A stretch of DNA of 64,000 nt from Bordetella bronchialis (GTDB taxonomy: Bacteria; Pseudomonadota; Gammaproteobacteria; Burkholderiales; Burkholderiaceae_B): contig NZ_CP016170.1 in NCBI RefSeq assembly GCF_001676705.1, forward strand, positions 1,488,001-1,552,000, written 5' to 3'. Below, one piece after another: positions 16,843-25,486 of the stretch (position 1 is the stretch's first letter; the number at the start of each line of letters is the position of its first letter). Below the pieces are notes generated by a model that was given only the letters and a program-made list of their open reading frames with translations, searched no databases and was not told where the DNA came from. The translations under genes were made by a program, and so were the position numbers.

Positions 16843-17052
16843 GGTCGAAAGAATGGTTAGGTTGAAATAGCACAAGGCTCAAGCCGTACGCCTGGCGACG
16901 GCTGAACGCGATGATACTTAAGCCGCGCAGTTATGTACATTATTTGGCGTGGATTACGCGCGAAAAAGCCCTGAAGAGGCGCGACAACAACGGTCGCGCT
17001 TCTGCAGAGCCCTGAAAAAAGGGGGTTTGCGGGGCTTGCGATGCCCTTGGAT

Positions 17053-17877
17053 TCAGGCCGCGAGCATCATGTCCGGGCCCAGGCGGGCCGCGTCGATCAG
17101 GGAGACCGCGGGCCCGATGACGATGACCGAGGGGCTGGAAAGCCCTGAATTCGCGATATCCGCGGCCATGCGATCGAGTCGCGTGACGATGTGGCGCTGG
17201 CCGGGACAGGACACCCGATGCGCCACGGCAACCGGAATATCCGCCGCGAAACCGGCTTCCCGCAGTTCGCGGGCCAGGGCGCCGGCATCGCGCATGCCCA
17301 TGTAGCAGACCACGGTCAGGCCGCTGGCCGCCAGGCCGCGCCAGTCCGGCCGCGTGTCGTCCATGGTGTGCGCGGTGACCAGCGCAACGCCGCGGCTGAG
17401 GCCGCGATGGGTCAACGGCAGCCCCAGCGCCGCGCCGACGGCCAGTCCCGCCGTGATGCCGCCGACCGCTTCGGCGGCGATGCCGCGCGCGGCCAGCCAC
17501 TGCATCTCTTCGCCTCCGCGCCCGAAAATAAAGGGATCGCCGCCCTTGACGCGCGCGACGACGCGGCCTTGGCGGGCATGGCGGGCCATCAGGCGCAGGA
17601 TGAAATCCTGCGGCGTGGAGCGGCAACCGCCACGCTTGCCCACCTTCAGAATGCGCGCGCCCGGGGCGGCCAAGGCATGGATGTCCGGCCCCACCAGGTC
17701 ATCCACCAGCCAGACTTCGGCCTGGCGCAGTATGCGCGCGGCCTTCACGGTCAGCAGTTCGGGATCGCCGGGGCCGGCGCCCACCAGCCATACCTTGCCG
17801 CGCGCCTTGGCAGCCGCCGCGGTCCCTGCCCGGCTGGCCGGCGCGCCGCCGGCGGGTTCAGCGTATGCATCCTGCAT
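17053..17877 (-). CDS. cobA: Uroporphyrinogen-III C-methyltransferase
   Basis: The protein has 274 residues. It starts at the ATG at 17877, two bases after the nasA stop and with GGAAGC upstream. The SAM-dependent tetrapyrrole methylase motifs are VWLVGAGPGDPELLTVKAARIL, VRVKGGDPFIFGRGGEE (here ARVKGGDPFIFGRGGEE) and LTHRGLSRGVALVTAH. The enzyme makes precorrin-2, the precursor of sirohaem. It is the single-domain form without the CysG oxidase/chelatase half. Its place at the end of the nitrate operon fits the sirohaem need of nitrite or sulfite reductase. Confidence 0.93.
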   Translation of the reverse strand: MQDAYAEPAGGAPASRAGTAAAAKARGKVWLVGAGPGDPELLTVKAARILRQAEVWLVDDLVGPDIHALAAPGARILKVGKRGGCRSTPQDFILRLMARHARQGRVVARVKGGDPFIFGRGGEEMQWLAARGIAAEAVGGITAGLAVGAALGLPLTHRGLSRGVALVTAHTMDDTRPDWRGLAASGLTVVCYMGMRDAGALARELREAGFAADIPVAVAHRVSCPGQRHIVTRLDRMAADIANSGLSSPSVIVIGPAVSLIDAARLGPDMMLAA

Positions 17878-17879
17878 GG

Positions 17880-20636
17880 TCAGCTTCCTTGTCGATGAAC
17901 GTGGGCCCGCGCCACCATGCGCGCGACTTCGGGGCCGCAGGACCCGCAGCCCGTGCCGCAGCGCAGGGTACGCCGCAGTCCCTGCAGATCGAGTCCGGCG
18001 GCGATGCCGGCCTGGATGGCGCGGTCCGTCACGCCATGGCAGACGCATACCGTGCGTGCGCGCTCGACGGGGCCGGTGCGGCCCATCAGCAGTCCCGCCA
18101 CGCTGGCGGGCCCCGCGCCGCCATCGGCCCATGCCGACAGCGCATCCACGATCCGCGTGTCGCCCGCCACGAAGAAGGCCACGGGCTTCCTGTCCGCCAG
18201 CGCGACGCGGCGCACGATGCCGCGATGCGGATCGTCATAGGCGGCGTGCGGGCGCGCGGGCATGGCGGAGCCCAGCTCCAGCGCCGCGCACAGCGCCTGC
18301 AGCGTGTCCACGTCCGGCGCCCGGGTTTCGCCCAACGCCACTCTTATGCCGCCGCCGCCCAGCGCCGTGGGCAACAGCGCGGCATGGGAGAAGCGGCGCA
18401 GCCAGGGCGCCAGGCGCTGCCTCAGGATGGCGGCATCGCCTCGTATCCATCCGGCCGCCTGCCACGGCAGGCCCGCGGGCGCGACCGCGACCGCGCTGTG
18501 CTTCAGTTCGGGCTGGCGCGACACGGGATCGCGGGCCGGGTTGGTCAGGGCGTTCACGCCCTGGCCGGCGATGAAGGCGCTGCCCCAATGCATGGGCAGA
18601 AAGGCGTGGCCGGGCCGCAGTCCCTCGTCGGCGCGGACGCCCACGACCAGATGCCCGCGACGCGACGCCACCCGGGCCAGTTCGCCTTCCGCCACGCCGG
18701 CGGCTGCCATATCCGCGGGATGCATGGAAAGCCAGGGCTCCTCCACGTGGCGCGTCAGCGTGGGCGACAGCGCGGTGCGCGCCATCGTGTGCCAGTGGTC
18801 GCGCAGGCGGCCGGTGGTCAGGCGCAGGGGGTATTCCGCGCAGACCGGTTCGGCGACGGGCAGGTAGTCGACGTCGACGAAACGGGCACGTCCGCCGGGC
18901 GTGGGATAGCGGCCGTCGCCATACAGGCGGGCGGTGCCCGTGGCCGCGCCCAGGCCGTATGGCCACTGTTGCGGGCCGTCGCGTTCCAGCAGCGCGTAGG
19001 TCAGGGCGCTGTAATCCAGGTCCCGGCCGGCCGTCGTGCGGGCATGTTCGGCAAAGACCGCGCTTTCGTCGGCATACGCGAAATGCCCCGCCTTGCCCGG
19101 CGCAATGCGCCGCGCCAGCCGCGTGGCCACGTCGGCGGCCAGGCGCCAGTCCGGGCGCGCATCGCCGGGCGGCTCGATGGCGGCGCGCACGCGGCTGATA
19201 CGCCGTTCGGAGTTTGTGGTGGTGCCGTCCTTTTCGGGCCAGGTGGCCGCGGGCAGCACCAGGTCGGCATAGTCCAGCGTTTCGGTGCCCGCATAGGCGT
19301 CTTGCACGATGACGAATTCGGCCTGGCGCAGCGCGGCCCGGACGCGAGCCTGGTCCGGCATCGACTGCGCCGGATTGGTCGCCACGATCCACAAGGCCTT
19401 GATGCGGCCGTCCAGGACGGCGTCGAACATCTCCAGGGCGGGCAAGCCGGGCGTGGCGGGCAGGCTTTCCACGCCCCACAGGGCGGCCACGTCGGCGCGA
19501 TGATCGGGGTTGGCGGGATCGCGGTGGCCGGGCAGCAGCGTCGCCATGCCACCCGCTTCGCGGCCGCCCATGGCATTGGGCTGGCCCGTCAGCGAGAACG
19601 GTCCCGCTCCCGGCTTGCCGATCTGTCCGGTGGCCAGGTGCAGGTGGATGAGCGCGGCGTTCTTGGCGGTGCCGCTGCTGGACTGGTTCAGGCCCATGGT
19701 GTACAGCGACAGCGTGGCCGGCGATCGCGCGAACCAGCGCGCGGCCTGGACGATGTCGGCGGCCGGCACGCCGCAGATTTCCTGCGCCGCGGCCGGGGAG
19801 TAGGCCCGGATCCGCCCTTCCAGGGCGGCGAAGCCCTCGGTATGGTTTTCGATGTAGCCGCGGTCGATCAATCCTTCTTCGACCATGACATGCAGCATGG
19901 CATGGAACAGCGCGACATCCGTGCCGGGCAGGATGGGCAGGTGCAGGTCGGCGCCGGTGGCCGTGTCGGTGCGGCGCGGGTCCACCACGATGACGCGCAT
20001 ATGCGGGCGCGCCTGGCGCGCGGCCTCCAGGCGGCGGAACAGCACGGGATGCGCGTAGGCCACGTTGGCGCCGGCGATGAAAACCGTGTCGGCCTGTTCC
20101 AGGTCCTCGTAGCAGGCCGGGGGCGCGTCGGCGCCCAGGGTCTGCTTATAGCCGGCCACCGCGCTGGACATGCACAGCCTGGAATTGGTGTCCACGTTGT
20201 TGGTGCCCACCAGCGCGCGCGCCAGCTTGTTGAAGACGCTGTAGTCTTCGGTCAGCAGTTGGCCGGACAGGTAGAAGCCCACGGCGTCCGGGCCATGCCG
20301 GGCGATGACGGACGCCAGCCGGTCCGCCGCGATATCCAGGGCCTGGTCCAGCGCGATGTCCGCGCGCGCTTCGTCGCGGCTGGGGCGCCATTGCGCGCGC
20401 AGCACCCGCGCTGCGTCGCGCCGTACCGTGTCGGCCAGCTGCATACCCTTGCTGCACAGGCGTCCGCGATTGGAGGGATGGCTTTCATCGCCGCTGACGG
20501 CGATGACACGATTACCCTGCGCCTGGACGCGCACGCCGCAGCCCGTTCCGCAATAGCAGCAGACCGACGATACGGTGCGTGTGGCGGCGGAAACCTCTTC
20601 CGCGATGGCGCCGGCACGGGAGTACGGGGTGTCCAT
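17880..20636 (-). CDS. nasA: Assimilatory nitrate reductase, catalytic subunit with C-terminal BFD-like domain
   Basis: The protein has 918 residues. The N-terminal 4Fe-4S ligand set is VCCYCGTGCGV...RLCSKG (residues about 25-65). The Mo-bis-MGD domains follow: YLSGQLLTEDYSVFNKLARA, NVDTNSRLCMSSAVAGY, GANVAYAHPV and the C-terminal YPLRLTTGRLRDHWHTM. After about residue 850 a BFD-type [2Fe-2S] domain is fused (VCVCHGVTDRAIQAG, CGTGCGSCGPEV), a known feature of many NasA proteins. There is no signal peptide, so it is cytoplasmic. It reduces nitrate to nitrite for nitrogen assimilation. AGGAG precedes the ATG. It is co-directional with the FAD protein upstream. Confidence 0.95.
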   Translation of the reverse strand: MDTPYSRAGAIAEEVSAATRTVSSVCCYCGTGCGVRVQAQGNRVIAVSGDESHPSNRGRLCSKGMQLADTVRRDAARVLRAQWRPSRDEARADIALDQALDIAADRLASVIARHGPDAVGFYLSGQLLTEDYSVFNKLARALVGTNNVDTNSRLCMSSAVAGYKQTLGADAPPACYEDLEQADTVFIAGANVAYAHPVLFRRLEAARQARPHMRVIVVDPRRTDTATGADLHLPILPGTDVALFHAMLHVMVEEGLIDRGYIENHTEGFAALEGRIRAYSPAAAQEICGVPAADIVQAARWFARSPATLSLYTMGLNQSSSGTAKNAALIHLHLATGQIGKPGAGPFSLTGQPNAMGGREAGGMATLLPGHRDPANPDHRADVAALWGVESLPATPGLPALEMFDAVLDGRIKALWIVATNPAQSMPDQARVRAALRQAEFVIVQDAYAGTETLDYADLVLPAATWPEKDGTTTNSERRISRVRAAIEPPGDARPDWRLAADVATRLARRIAPGKAGHFAYADESAVFAEHARTTAGRDLDYSALTYALLERDGPQQWPYGLGAATGTARLYGDGRYPTPGGRARFVDVDYLPVAEPVCAEYPLRLTTGRLRDHWHTMARTALSPTLTRHVEEPWLSMHPADMAAAGVAEGELARVASRRGHLVVGVRADEGLRPGHAFLPMHWGSAFIAGQGVNALTNPARDPVSRQPELKHSAVAVAPAGLPWQAAGWIRGDAAILRQRLAPWLRRFSHAALLPTALGGGGIRVALGETRAPDVDTLQALCAALELGSAMPARPHAAYDDPHRGIVRRVALADRKPVAFFVAGDTRIVDALSAWADGGAGPASVAGLLMGRTGPVERARTVCVCHGVTDRAIQAGIAAGLDLQGLRRTLRCGTGCGSCGPEVARMVARAHVHRQGS

Positions 20637-20703
20637 CCTCAGTGCTCCTGGCGCGCGATAGGGCGGCCGGCGCGCGCGGCCGCGGGGGGGATGGCGCTTG
20701 TTT

Positions 20704-21927
20704 TCACGATGCCCCCTTGGCGTCGGATTCGCCCAGCATCAGGCGGTCGCGCAGCCCGGCCAGGGCGGTGCCTTCGCGGATCAGCCGGAAATACCAGGCG
20801 CCATCGGCCGTGTCGCCGTACAGGCAGGCGCCCACCAGCTTGTCGTCCTTGATGACCAGTTTCTTGTACACGCCATCCATGGTGTCGCTCAGGGTAATGG
20901 CCTGCGTGCCGTCGCCGCCGATGAAGTCGCCAGCGGAGAACACGTCGATGCCGGTCACCTTCAGCTTGGTCGAGGTGACGCTGCCCGCGTAGCGCCCCGT
21001 GCCCCGCAGGGCCAGGTGATTGGCCGCCACGCTGGCCTGCTCGAACAGCGGCGCGACCAGTCCGTAGGCGATGCCGCGATGGCGCACGCATTCGCCCACG
21101 GCATAGATGCGGGGATCGAAAGTCTGCATGGTGTCGCTGACGACGATGCCCCGGTCGACGTAGAGCCCCGCCCGCTCGGCCAGCGCCGTGTTGGGCCGTA
21201 TGCCCACGGCCATGACCACCAGGTCGGCGGGAATCTCCTGGCCGTCGGCGAAGCGCACGCCGCGCACGCGGCCGGCGCCGTCGTCCAGGATGGCGGCGGT
21301 CTCGCGCGCCATCAGGAATTCCAGGCCGCGCGCTTCCAGGCTGGCGCGCAGCAGGTCGGCGGCGTTGGGGTCGAGCTGGCGGTCCAGCAGCGTGGCGCCC
21401 AGATGCACCACAGTGACTTGCATGCCGCGCGTGGCCAGGCCGTTGGCGGCCTCCAGGCCCAGCAGGCCGCCGCCGATGACGACGGCGCGGCGATGCGAGG
21501 CGGCGGCTTCGATCATGCGATTGACGTCCTGGATGTCGCGGAAGGTCAGCACGCCTTCCAGGTCCTTGCCCGGCACGGGCAGGACGAAGGGCGTGGAGCC
21601 CGTGGCCAGCAGCAGCTTGTCGTAGGGCACCAGCGTGCCGTCGGCGGCATGGACCTGCCGGCGCGCCCGGTCGATTTTCGTGACCGGGCGGTCGAGCAGC
21701 AGCCGTATGCCGCGCTCGGCGTACCAGGGCACGTCGTTCAGCACGATCTCGCGCAGCGTGCGTTCGCCCGTCAGCACGGGCGACAGCATGATGCGGTTGT
21801 AGTTGGGGTGCGGCTCCGCGCCGAACACCGTGACCTCGTACAGGTCAGGCGCCAGCGTCATCAGCTCTTCCAGCGTGCGCGTGCCGGCCATGCCGTTGCC
21901 CACCACCACCAGTTTCTGCCTGTCCAT
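20704..21927 (-). CDS. NirB-like FAD/NAD(P)H oxidoreductase lacking the sirohaem half
   Basis: The protein has 407 residues from the ATG at 21927, with GGAGATTGGGA upstream. Two dinucleotide folds are clear: LVVVGNGMAGTRTLEEL (FAD) and AVVIGGGLLGLEAANGLATRG (NAD(P)H). The block PDLYEVTVFGAEPHPNYNRIMLSPVL is characteristic of the N-terminal half of NirB and of nitrate reductase electron-transfer subunits. It ends where NirB would continue into its [2Fe-2S] and sirohaem domains. In this operon it most likely passes electrons from NAD(P)H to NasA. No sirohaem nitrite reductase partner is adjacent. Confidence 0.9.
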   Translation of the reverse strand: MDRQKLVVVGNGMAGTRTLEELMTLAPDLYEVTVFGAEPHPNYNRIMLSPVLTGERTLREIVLNDVPWYAERGIRLLLDRPVTKIDRARRQVHAADGTLVPYDKLLLATGSTPFVLPVPGKDLEGVLTFRDIQDVNRMIEAAASHRRAVVIGGGLLGLEAANGLATRGMQVTVVHLGATLLDRQLDPNAADLLRASLEARGLEFLMARETAAILDDGAGRVRGVRFADGQEIPADLVVMAVGIRPNTALAERAGLYVDRGIVVSDTMQTFDPRIYAVGECVRHRGIAYGLVAPLFEQASVAANHLALRGTGRYAGSVTSTKLKVTGIDVFSAGDFIGGDGTQAITLSDTMDGVYKKLVIKDDKLVGACLYGDTADGAWYFRLIREGTALAGLRDRLMLGESDAKGAS

Positions 21928-21961
21928 TCCCAATCTCCGTCGGTCCGGCCCGTCCGGGCGC

Positions 21962-22846
21962 TCAGGCGGCGTTGCGCGCCCGCGCCGGTTCCAGCGGCGC
22001 CGCCGCGACGAAGGCCGGCGCGGCCGCCGGGGCGGGCGCCGCCGTCCGTGACGACGCTTCGGCCGGATGCGCGTAGCGGCGGTGCAGGAAATCGACCACG
22101 GCGGCACGGCAGGCCAGGTAGCGGGGATCCTCCGCCAGCGCCACGCGGTCGCGCGGGCGCGGCAGCGGCACCTCCTGGATCTGGCCGATGGTGGCCGCCG
22201 GGCCGTTGGTCAGCATGACCACCCGGTCCGAGAGCAGCACGGCCTCGTCCACGTCGTGCGTCACCATCATCGTCGTGGTGCGTGTCTTGGCGACGATCTT
22301 CAGCAATTCGTCCTGCAGGTGGGCGCGCGTCAGCGCGTCCAGGGCGCCGAAGGGTTCGTCCATCAACAGCACCTTGGGTTCGATGGCCAGCGCGCGCGCG
22401 ATGCCCACGCGTTGCTTCATGCCGCCGGAGATCTCGCGGGGCAGTTTGCCCTGGGCATGGCTCAGCCCCACCAGCTCCAGGGCGGCATGCACGCGCTCGG
22501 CCTGCCGCGCCTTGCTTTCGTGGCGGCCGAAGACGCGCTCCACGGCCAGGTGGACGTTCTGGAAGCAGGTCAGCCAGGGCAGCAGGGAATGGTTCTGGAA
22601 CACCACGGCGCGCTCCGGGCCGGGCCCGGCGATTTCTTTTTCCGCGCACAGCAGCACGCCGGAAGTCGGCCGCGTCAGGCCGGCCACCAGGTTCAGCAAG
22701 GTGGACTTGCCGCAGCCCGAGTGGCCGATCAGGGTGATGAACTCGCCTTGCGCCACGGTCAGTTCGATGTCGCGCAGCGCGACGAACGGTCCCTTGCGCG
22801 TCTCGAACACCTGGCCCACGCTTTCGATGCGTACGAACTTCTCCAT
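21962..22846 (-). CDS. nrtD: Nitrate ABC transporter ATP-binding protein
   Basis: The protein has 294 residues. ABC motifs in order are Walker A GHSGCGKSTLL, Q-loop VFQNHSLLPWL, signature SGGMKQRVGIARAL, Walker B KVLLMDEPFGALDA, and the H-switch VTHDVDEAVLLSDR. After about residue 255 the chain is an Ala/Pro-rich tail with no NrtA-like domain, so it is the NrtD rather than NrtC type. The start has GAGGAG that lies in the last codons of the permease gene, indicating translational linkage. It energises nitrate uptake through the permease just upstream. Confidence 0.93.
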   Translation of the reverse strand: MEKFVRIESVGQVFETRKGPFVALRDIELTVAQGEFITLIGHSGCGKSTLLNLVAGLTRPTSGVLLCAEKEIAGPGPERAVVFQNHSLLPWLTCFQNVHLAVERVFGRHESKARQAERVHAALELVGLSHAQGKLPREISGGMKQRVGIARALAIEPKVLLMDEPFGALDALTRAHLQDELLKIVAKTRTTTMMVTHDVDEAVLLSDRVVMLTNGPAATIGQIQEVPLPRPRDRVALAEDPRYLACRAAVVDFLHRRYAHPAEASSRTAAPAPAAAPAFVAAAPLEPARARNAA

Positions 22847-22850
22847 GGCC

Positions 22851-23675
22851 TTACTCCTCGTAGGTAAAGCGTTTGGCCAGCTGCATGAGCAGCACGTCCA
22901 GCGTCAGGCCGACGATGCCGATGACGAAGATCGCGATCACGATGTGCTCGACCTTCAGGTTGTTCCATTCATCCCAGAGCCAGAAGCCGATCCCGGTGCC
23001 GCCGGTCAGCATCTCGGCGGCGACGATGACCAGCCAGGCGGTGCCGATGGAGAGCCTTACCCCGGTCAGGACATGCGGCAAGGCGGCCGGCAGCAGGACG
23101 CGGGTCAGCACCTTCCACTCGGACAGGTCCAGTACCCGGGCCACGTTCAGATAATCCTGGGGCACGCGCTGTACGCCGGCCGCGGTGTTCAGGATCATCG
23201 GCCAGATCGAACAGATGAAAATGGTCCAGATGGCGGCCGGATTGGCCGCCTTGAACAGCAGCAGTCCCAGCGGCAGCCAGGCCAGCGGCGACACCGGACG
23301 CAGCAGGCTGATGATGGGCGAGGCCAGGGCGTTCAGCGCCTTGAAGCGGCCGATGGCGAAGCCCAGCGGGATGCCGACCAGCGCCGCCAGGCCGAAGCCG
23401 CCCGCGACGCGCAGCAGGGATGCCAGCACGTTCCAGCCTATGCCGCGATCGTTGGGGCCGTTGTCGTAGAAGGGATGGGCGAACAACACGACCGCCGCGT
23501 CCCAGGTCTTGGCTGGCGTCGGGATGGCCGGCACCAGCAGCGCGATGGTCTGCCACACCAGCACGAACAGGGCGAAGCCGGCGGCGGGCCCCACCACGGC
23601 GCGCAGGGCGCCATCCACGTAGTCGCGCCATGGCCAGGACGGCCGGGCGCCGGAAAGGGGAAGCGATCGGTCCAT
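22851..23675 (-). CDS. nrtB: Nitrate ABC transporter permease
   Basis: The protein has 274 residues from the ATG at 23675 with GAGGA upstream; the frame is open past it but those codons overlap the end of nrtA. It has about six membrane helices, for example AAGFALFVLVWQTIALLVPAI and IVIAIFVIGIVGLTLDVLLM. The EAA-like loop for ATPase contact is in LDLSEWKVLTRVLLPAALPHVLTGVRLSIG. It pairs with the binding protein upstream and the ATPase downstream. Confidence 0.94.
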   Translation of the reverse strand: MDRSLPLSGARPSWPWRDYVDGALRAVVGPAAGFALFVLVWQTIALLVPAIPTPAKTWDAAVVLFAHPFYDNGPNDRGIGWNVLASLLRVAGGFGLAALVGIPLGFAIGRFKALNALASPIISLLRPVSPLAWLPLGLLLFKAANPAAIWTIFICSIWPMILNTAAGVQRVPQDYLNVARVLDLSEWKVLTRVLLPAALPHVLTGVRLSIGTAWLVIVAAEMLTGGTGIGFWLWDEWNNLKVEHIVIAIFVIGIVGLTLDVLLMQLAKRFTYEE

Positions 23676-23685
23676 GGCGGTGTCC

Positions 23686-24984
23686 TCAGGCTTTGATCTT
23701 GAAGCCGTCCGCATACGCGGCCGGGTTGCTGCCGTCCCACGCCACGCCGTCTATCAGCGTGGAGGCGCGCATCTCCCGGGCAGGCAGCGGCGCGCCGACG
23801 GCCGCCGCGGCCTGCTTGTAGACGTCGATGCGGTTGATCTGCCTGGCCACGGCCAGGTAGTCGGGATGGTCCTTGAGCAGGCCCCAGCGCTTGTGCTGCG
23901 TCAGGAACCACATGCCGTCGCTCAGGTAGGGGAAATTGACCGCGCCGTCGCCATAGAAGCGCATGGGGTGCGCATCGTCCCAGGTCTTGCCCAGGCCGTT
24001 GTCATAGCGGCCCAGCATGCGGTCGACGATGACGCTGACGTCGGTGTTCACGTAGGACTTGGCCGCCACGGTCTCCGCGGTCTTGCGGCGGTTCTCCGGC
24101 GATGCGTCTATCCACTTGCTGGCTTCCAGCACCGCCGCCGTCACGGCGCGCGCCGTATTGGGATAGCGCGAGACGAACTCGGCGGAGGTGCCCAGCACTT
24201 TCTCCGGATGGTCCTGCCAGATCTGCTGCGTGGTGACGGCGGTAAAGCCCACCTTGTCCAGGATGGCGCGCGCGTTCCAGGGCTCGCCGACGCAGAAGCC
24301 GTCCATGTTGCCGATACGCATATTGGCCACCATCTGCGGCGGCGGCACGGTGATGACCTTGGCGTCGCGCATGGGATTGATGCCGCTGGCGGCCAGCCAG
24401 TAGTACAGCCACATGGCGTGCGTGCCGGTGGGAAAGGTCTGCGCGAAGGTGTATTCGCGCTTCTTTTCCGCCATGACGCGGGCCAGGGAAGCGCCGTCGG
24501 TCACGCCGGCGTCCTTCAGCTGCTGCGACAGCGAGATGGCCTGGCCGTTCTGGTTCAGGCCCATCAGTACCGCCATGTCCTTCTTGGGGCCGCCGACGCC
24601 CAGGTGCACGCCGTAGACCAGCCCATACAGCACGTGCGCCGCGTCCAGTTCCCCGTTGATCAGCTTGTCGCGCACGCCGGCCCAGGATGCTTCCTTGGAC
24701 AGGACGATCTTCACGCCATGCTTCTGGTCCAGTCCCAGGACGGAGGCCATCACCACCGAGGAACAATCCGTCAGCGGAATAAAGCCGATCTTCACTTCGG
24801 TCTTTTCCGGGGCATCGGTGCCCGCCGCCCAGGCGCCGGCCCGCACGCGCGGGTCCACCATTCCCAGGATGCTGGCTCCCGCCAGGGTGCGGGTCGCCCA
24901 TCTCATGACGCGGCGACGTTGCAGGTCGGCCGGCGCGGCCGCGACGGCGTGGGTCGGATGCTGCGGAAAAGTCTTGAGCTTCAT
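23686..24984 (-). CDS. nrtA: Nitrate ABC transporter substrate-binding protein
   Basis: The protein has 432 residues. The N-terminus (QRRRVMRWATRTLAGASILGM) looks like an RR-type export signal with a long n-region, so the product is periplasmic or lipid-free exported. The core matches NrtA/NasF: VKIGFIPLTDCSSVVMASVLG, GELDAAHVLYGLVYGVHLG, QTFPTGTHAMWLYYWLAASGI, NMRIGNMDGFCVGEPWN. It binds nitrate or nitrite. It is the first gene of the operon, 31 nt after the U-run of the leader terminator. The cytoplasmic sensor NasS is of the same family but lacks a signal, so this gene is unlikely to be NasS. Confidence 0.93.
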   Translation of the reverse strand: MKLKTFPQHPTHAVAAAPADLQRRRVMRWATRTLAGASILGMVDPRVRAGAWAAGTDAPEKTEVKIGFIPLTDCSSVVMASVLGLDQKHGVKIVLSKEASWAGVRDKLINGELDAAHVLYGLVYGVHLGVGGPKKDMAVLMGLNQNGQAISLSQQLKDAGVTDGASLARVMAEKKREYTFAQTFPTGTHAMWLYYWLAASGINPMRDAKVITVPPPQMVANMRIGNMDGFCVGEPWNARAILDKVGFTAVTTQQIWQDHPEKVLGTSAEFVSRYPNTARAVTAAVLEASKWIDASPENRRKTAETVAAKSYVNTDVSVIVDRMLGRYDNGLGKTWDDAHPMRFYGDGAVNFPYLSDGMWFLTQHKRWGLLKDHPDYLAVARQINRIDVYKQAAAAVGAPLPAREMRASTLIDGVAWDGSNPAAYADGFKIKA

Positions 24985-25014
24985 TCGATCATCCAGAAAG
25001 GGAAATCCCGGCGC

Positions 25015-25114
25015 AAAAAAAAACGTCCCGCGCGCGCAGGGCTATCCCTGTGCGTGCGGAACGTCGTTGTTCCGGTCGCCATCTTGGCGGTCATGACGGC
25101 CCCCGTTGGCCGTC
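25015..25114 (-). promoter_or_regulatory. ANTAR (NasT) antitermination leader: two AACG hexaloop hairpins and terminator
   Basis: Reading the minus strand, hairpin P1 (25114-25095) is GACGGCC, loop AACGGG, GGCCGTC, with seven perfect pairs. Hairpin P2 (25074-25057) is CGGAAC, loop AACGAC, GTTCCG, with six perfect pairs. Both hexaloops have A at position 1 and G at position 4, the residues known to be read by ANTAR proteins. A third structure spans 25064-25023: a 19-pair stem with two A-C mismatches and loop AUAG, followed by nine U (25023-25015). Its 5' arm uses the P2 loop end and P2 3' arm, so P2 and the terminator exclude each other. Binding of NasT to P1-P2 should allow read-through into nrtA. 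Confidence 0.88.
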
Positions 25115-25125
25115 GAGACGATTCA

Positions 25126-25143
25126 AGCAATAGCTATGCCAAT
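25126..25143 (-). promoter_or_regulatory. Sigma-54 promoter of the nrt-nas operon
   Basis: The minus strand reads TTGGCATAGCTATTGCTT, matching the sigma-54 consensus TGGCAC-N5-TTGCW with the obligatory GG-N10-GC spacing (GG at 25140-25139, GC at 25128-25127). Initiation about 12 nt downstream places the transcript start near 25115, directly at the base of hairpin P1, so the leader RNA begins with the ANTAR target. Confidence 0.85.
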
Positions 25144-25279
25144 TTTCCGGTCGGCGGCCGCGGCACCGGAATTCCCATGTGGATCAAGCACTTGTCTGCC
25201 CCAAAGCGCGGCCGGCACGGCGCGCACCCGCTCCGGCCAGCGGCCGGTGCGGCGAAATGGTGCAGTGCGAGGCGACGAT

Positions 25280-25294
25280 GCGCCAATGCGGTGC
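25280..25294. promoter_or_regulatory. Possible NtrC enhancer site
   Basis: GCGCC-AATGC-GGTGC matches the NtrC pattern GCACC-N5-GGTGC with one mismatch. It lies about midway between the two divergent sigma-54 promoters, a suitable position for an activator serving both. GC-rich DNA yields such words by chance, so confidence is modest. Confidence 0.4.
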
Positions 25295-25441
25295 GAGCCA
25301 TGGTGCGCGATGCCGCGCGCGGCACCGGCGGCGGGGCGGGCGCCGCGCCGATCCCGCCCCGTAGCGCCACGGCCCGCAGGCGCCGATGGCCCGCGAGCCG
25401 GGCGTGCCACGCGACCAGGCGCCCCCGGCGAGGCCTTGGAA

Positions 25442-25457
25442 TGGCATGCATTTTGCA
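25442..25457 (+). promoter_or_regulatory. Sigma-54 promoter of nasT
   Basis: TGGCATGCATTTTGCA has GG at 25443-25444 and GC at 25455-25456, exactly ten bases between them, and close matches to both the -24 (TGGCA) and -12 (TTGCA) elements. The expected start near 25468 gives a short leader containing the nasT ribosome site GAGGAA. Confidence 0.8.
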
Positions 25458-25486
25458 TTGCACAAGGGGGAGACGAGGAAACACAG

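Noticed and set aside
17865..20852. Long plus-strand open frame of 995 codons
   Set aside because: It is antisense to nasA, whose domains and cysteines are unmistakable. Long antisense frames are expected in DNA this GC-rich; the product is Arg/Gly/His-rich without a fold.
23686..24984. nrtA as the NasS sensor
   Set aside because: It has an RR-type export signal and heads a complete transporter operon; NasS lacks a signal.
25075..25094. Short hairpin CGCC-AAGAT-GGCG between the two ANTAR hairpins
   Set aside because: The loop has five bases and lacks the A1/G4 pattern; the 20-base segment is better read as the linker between P1 and P2.
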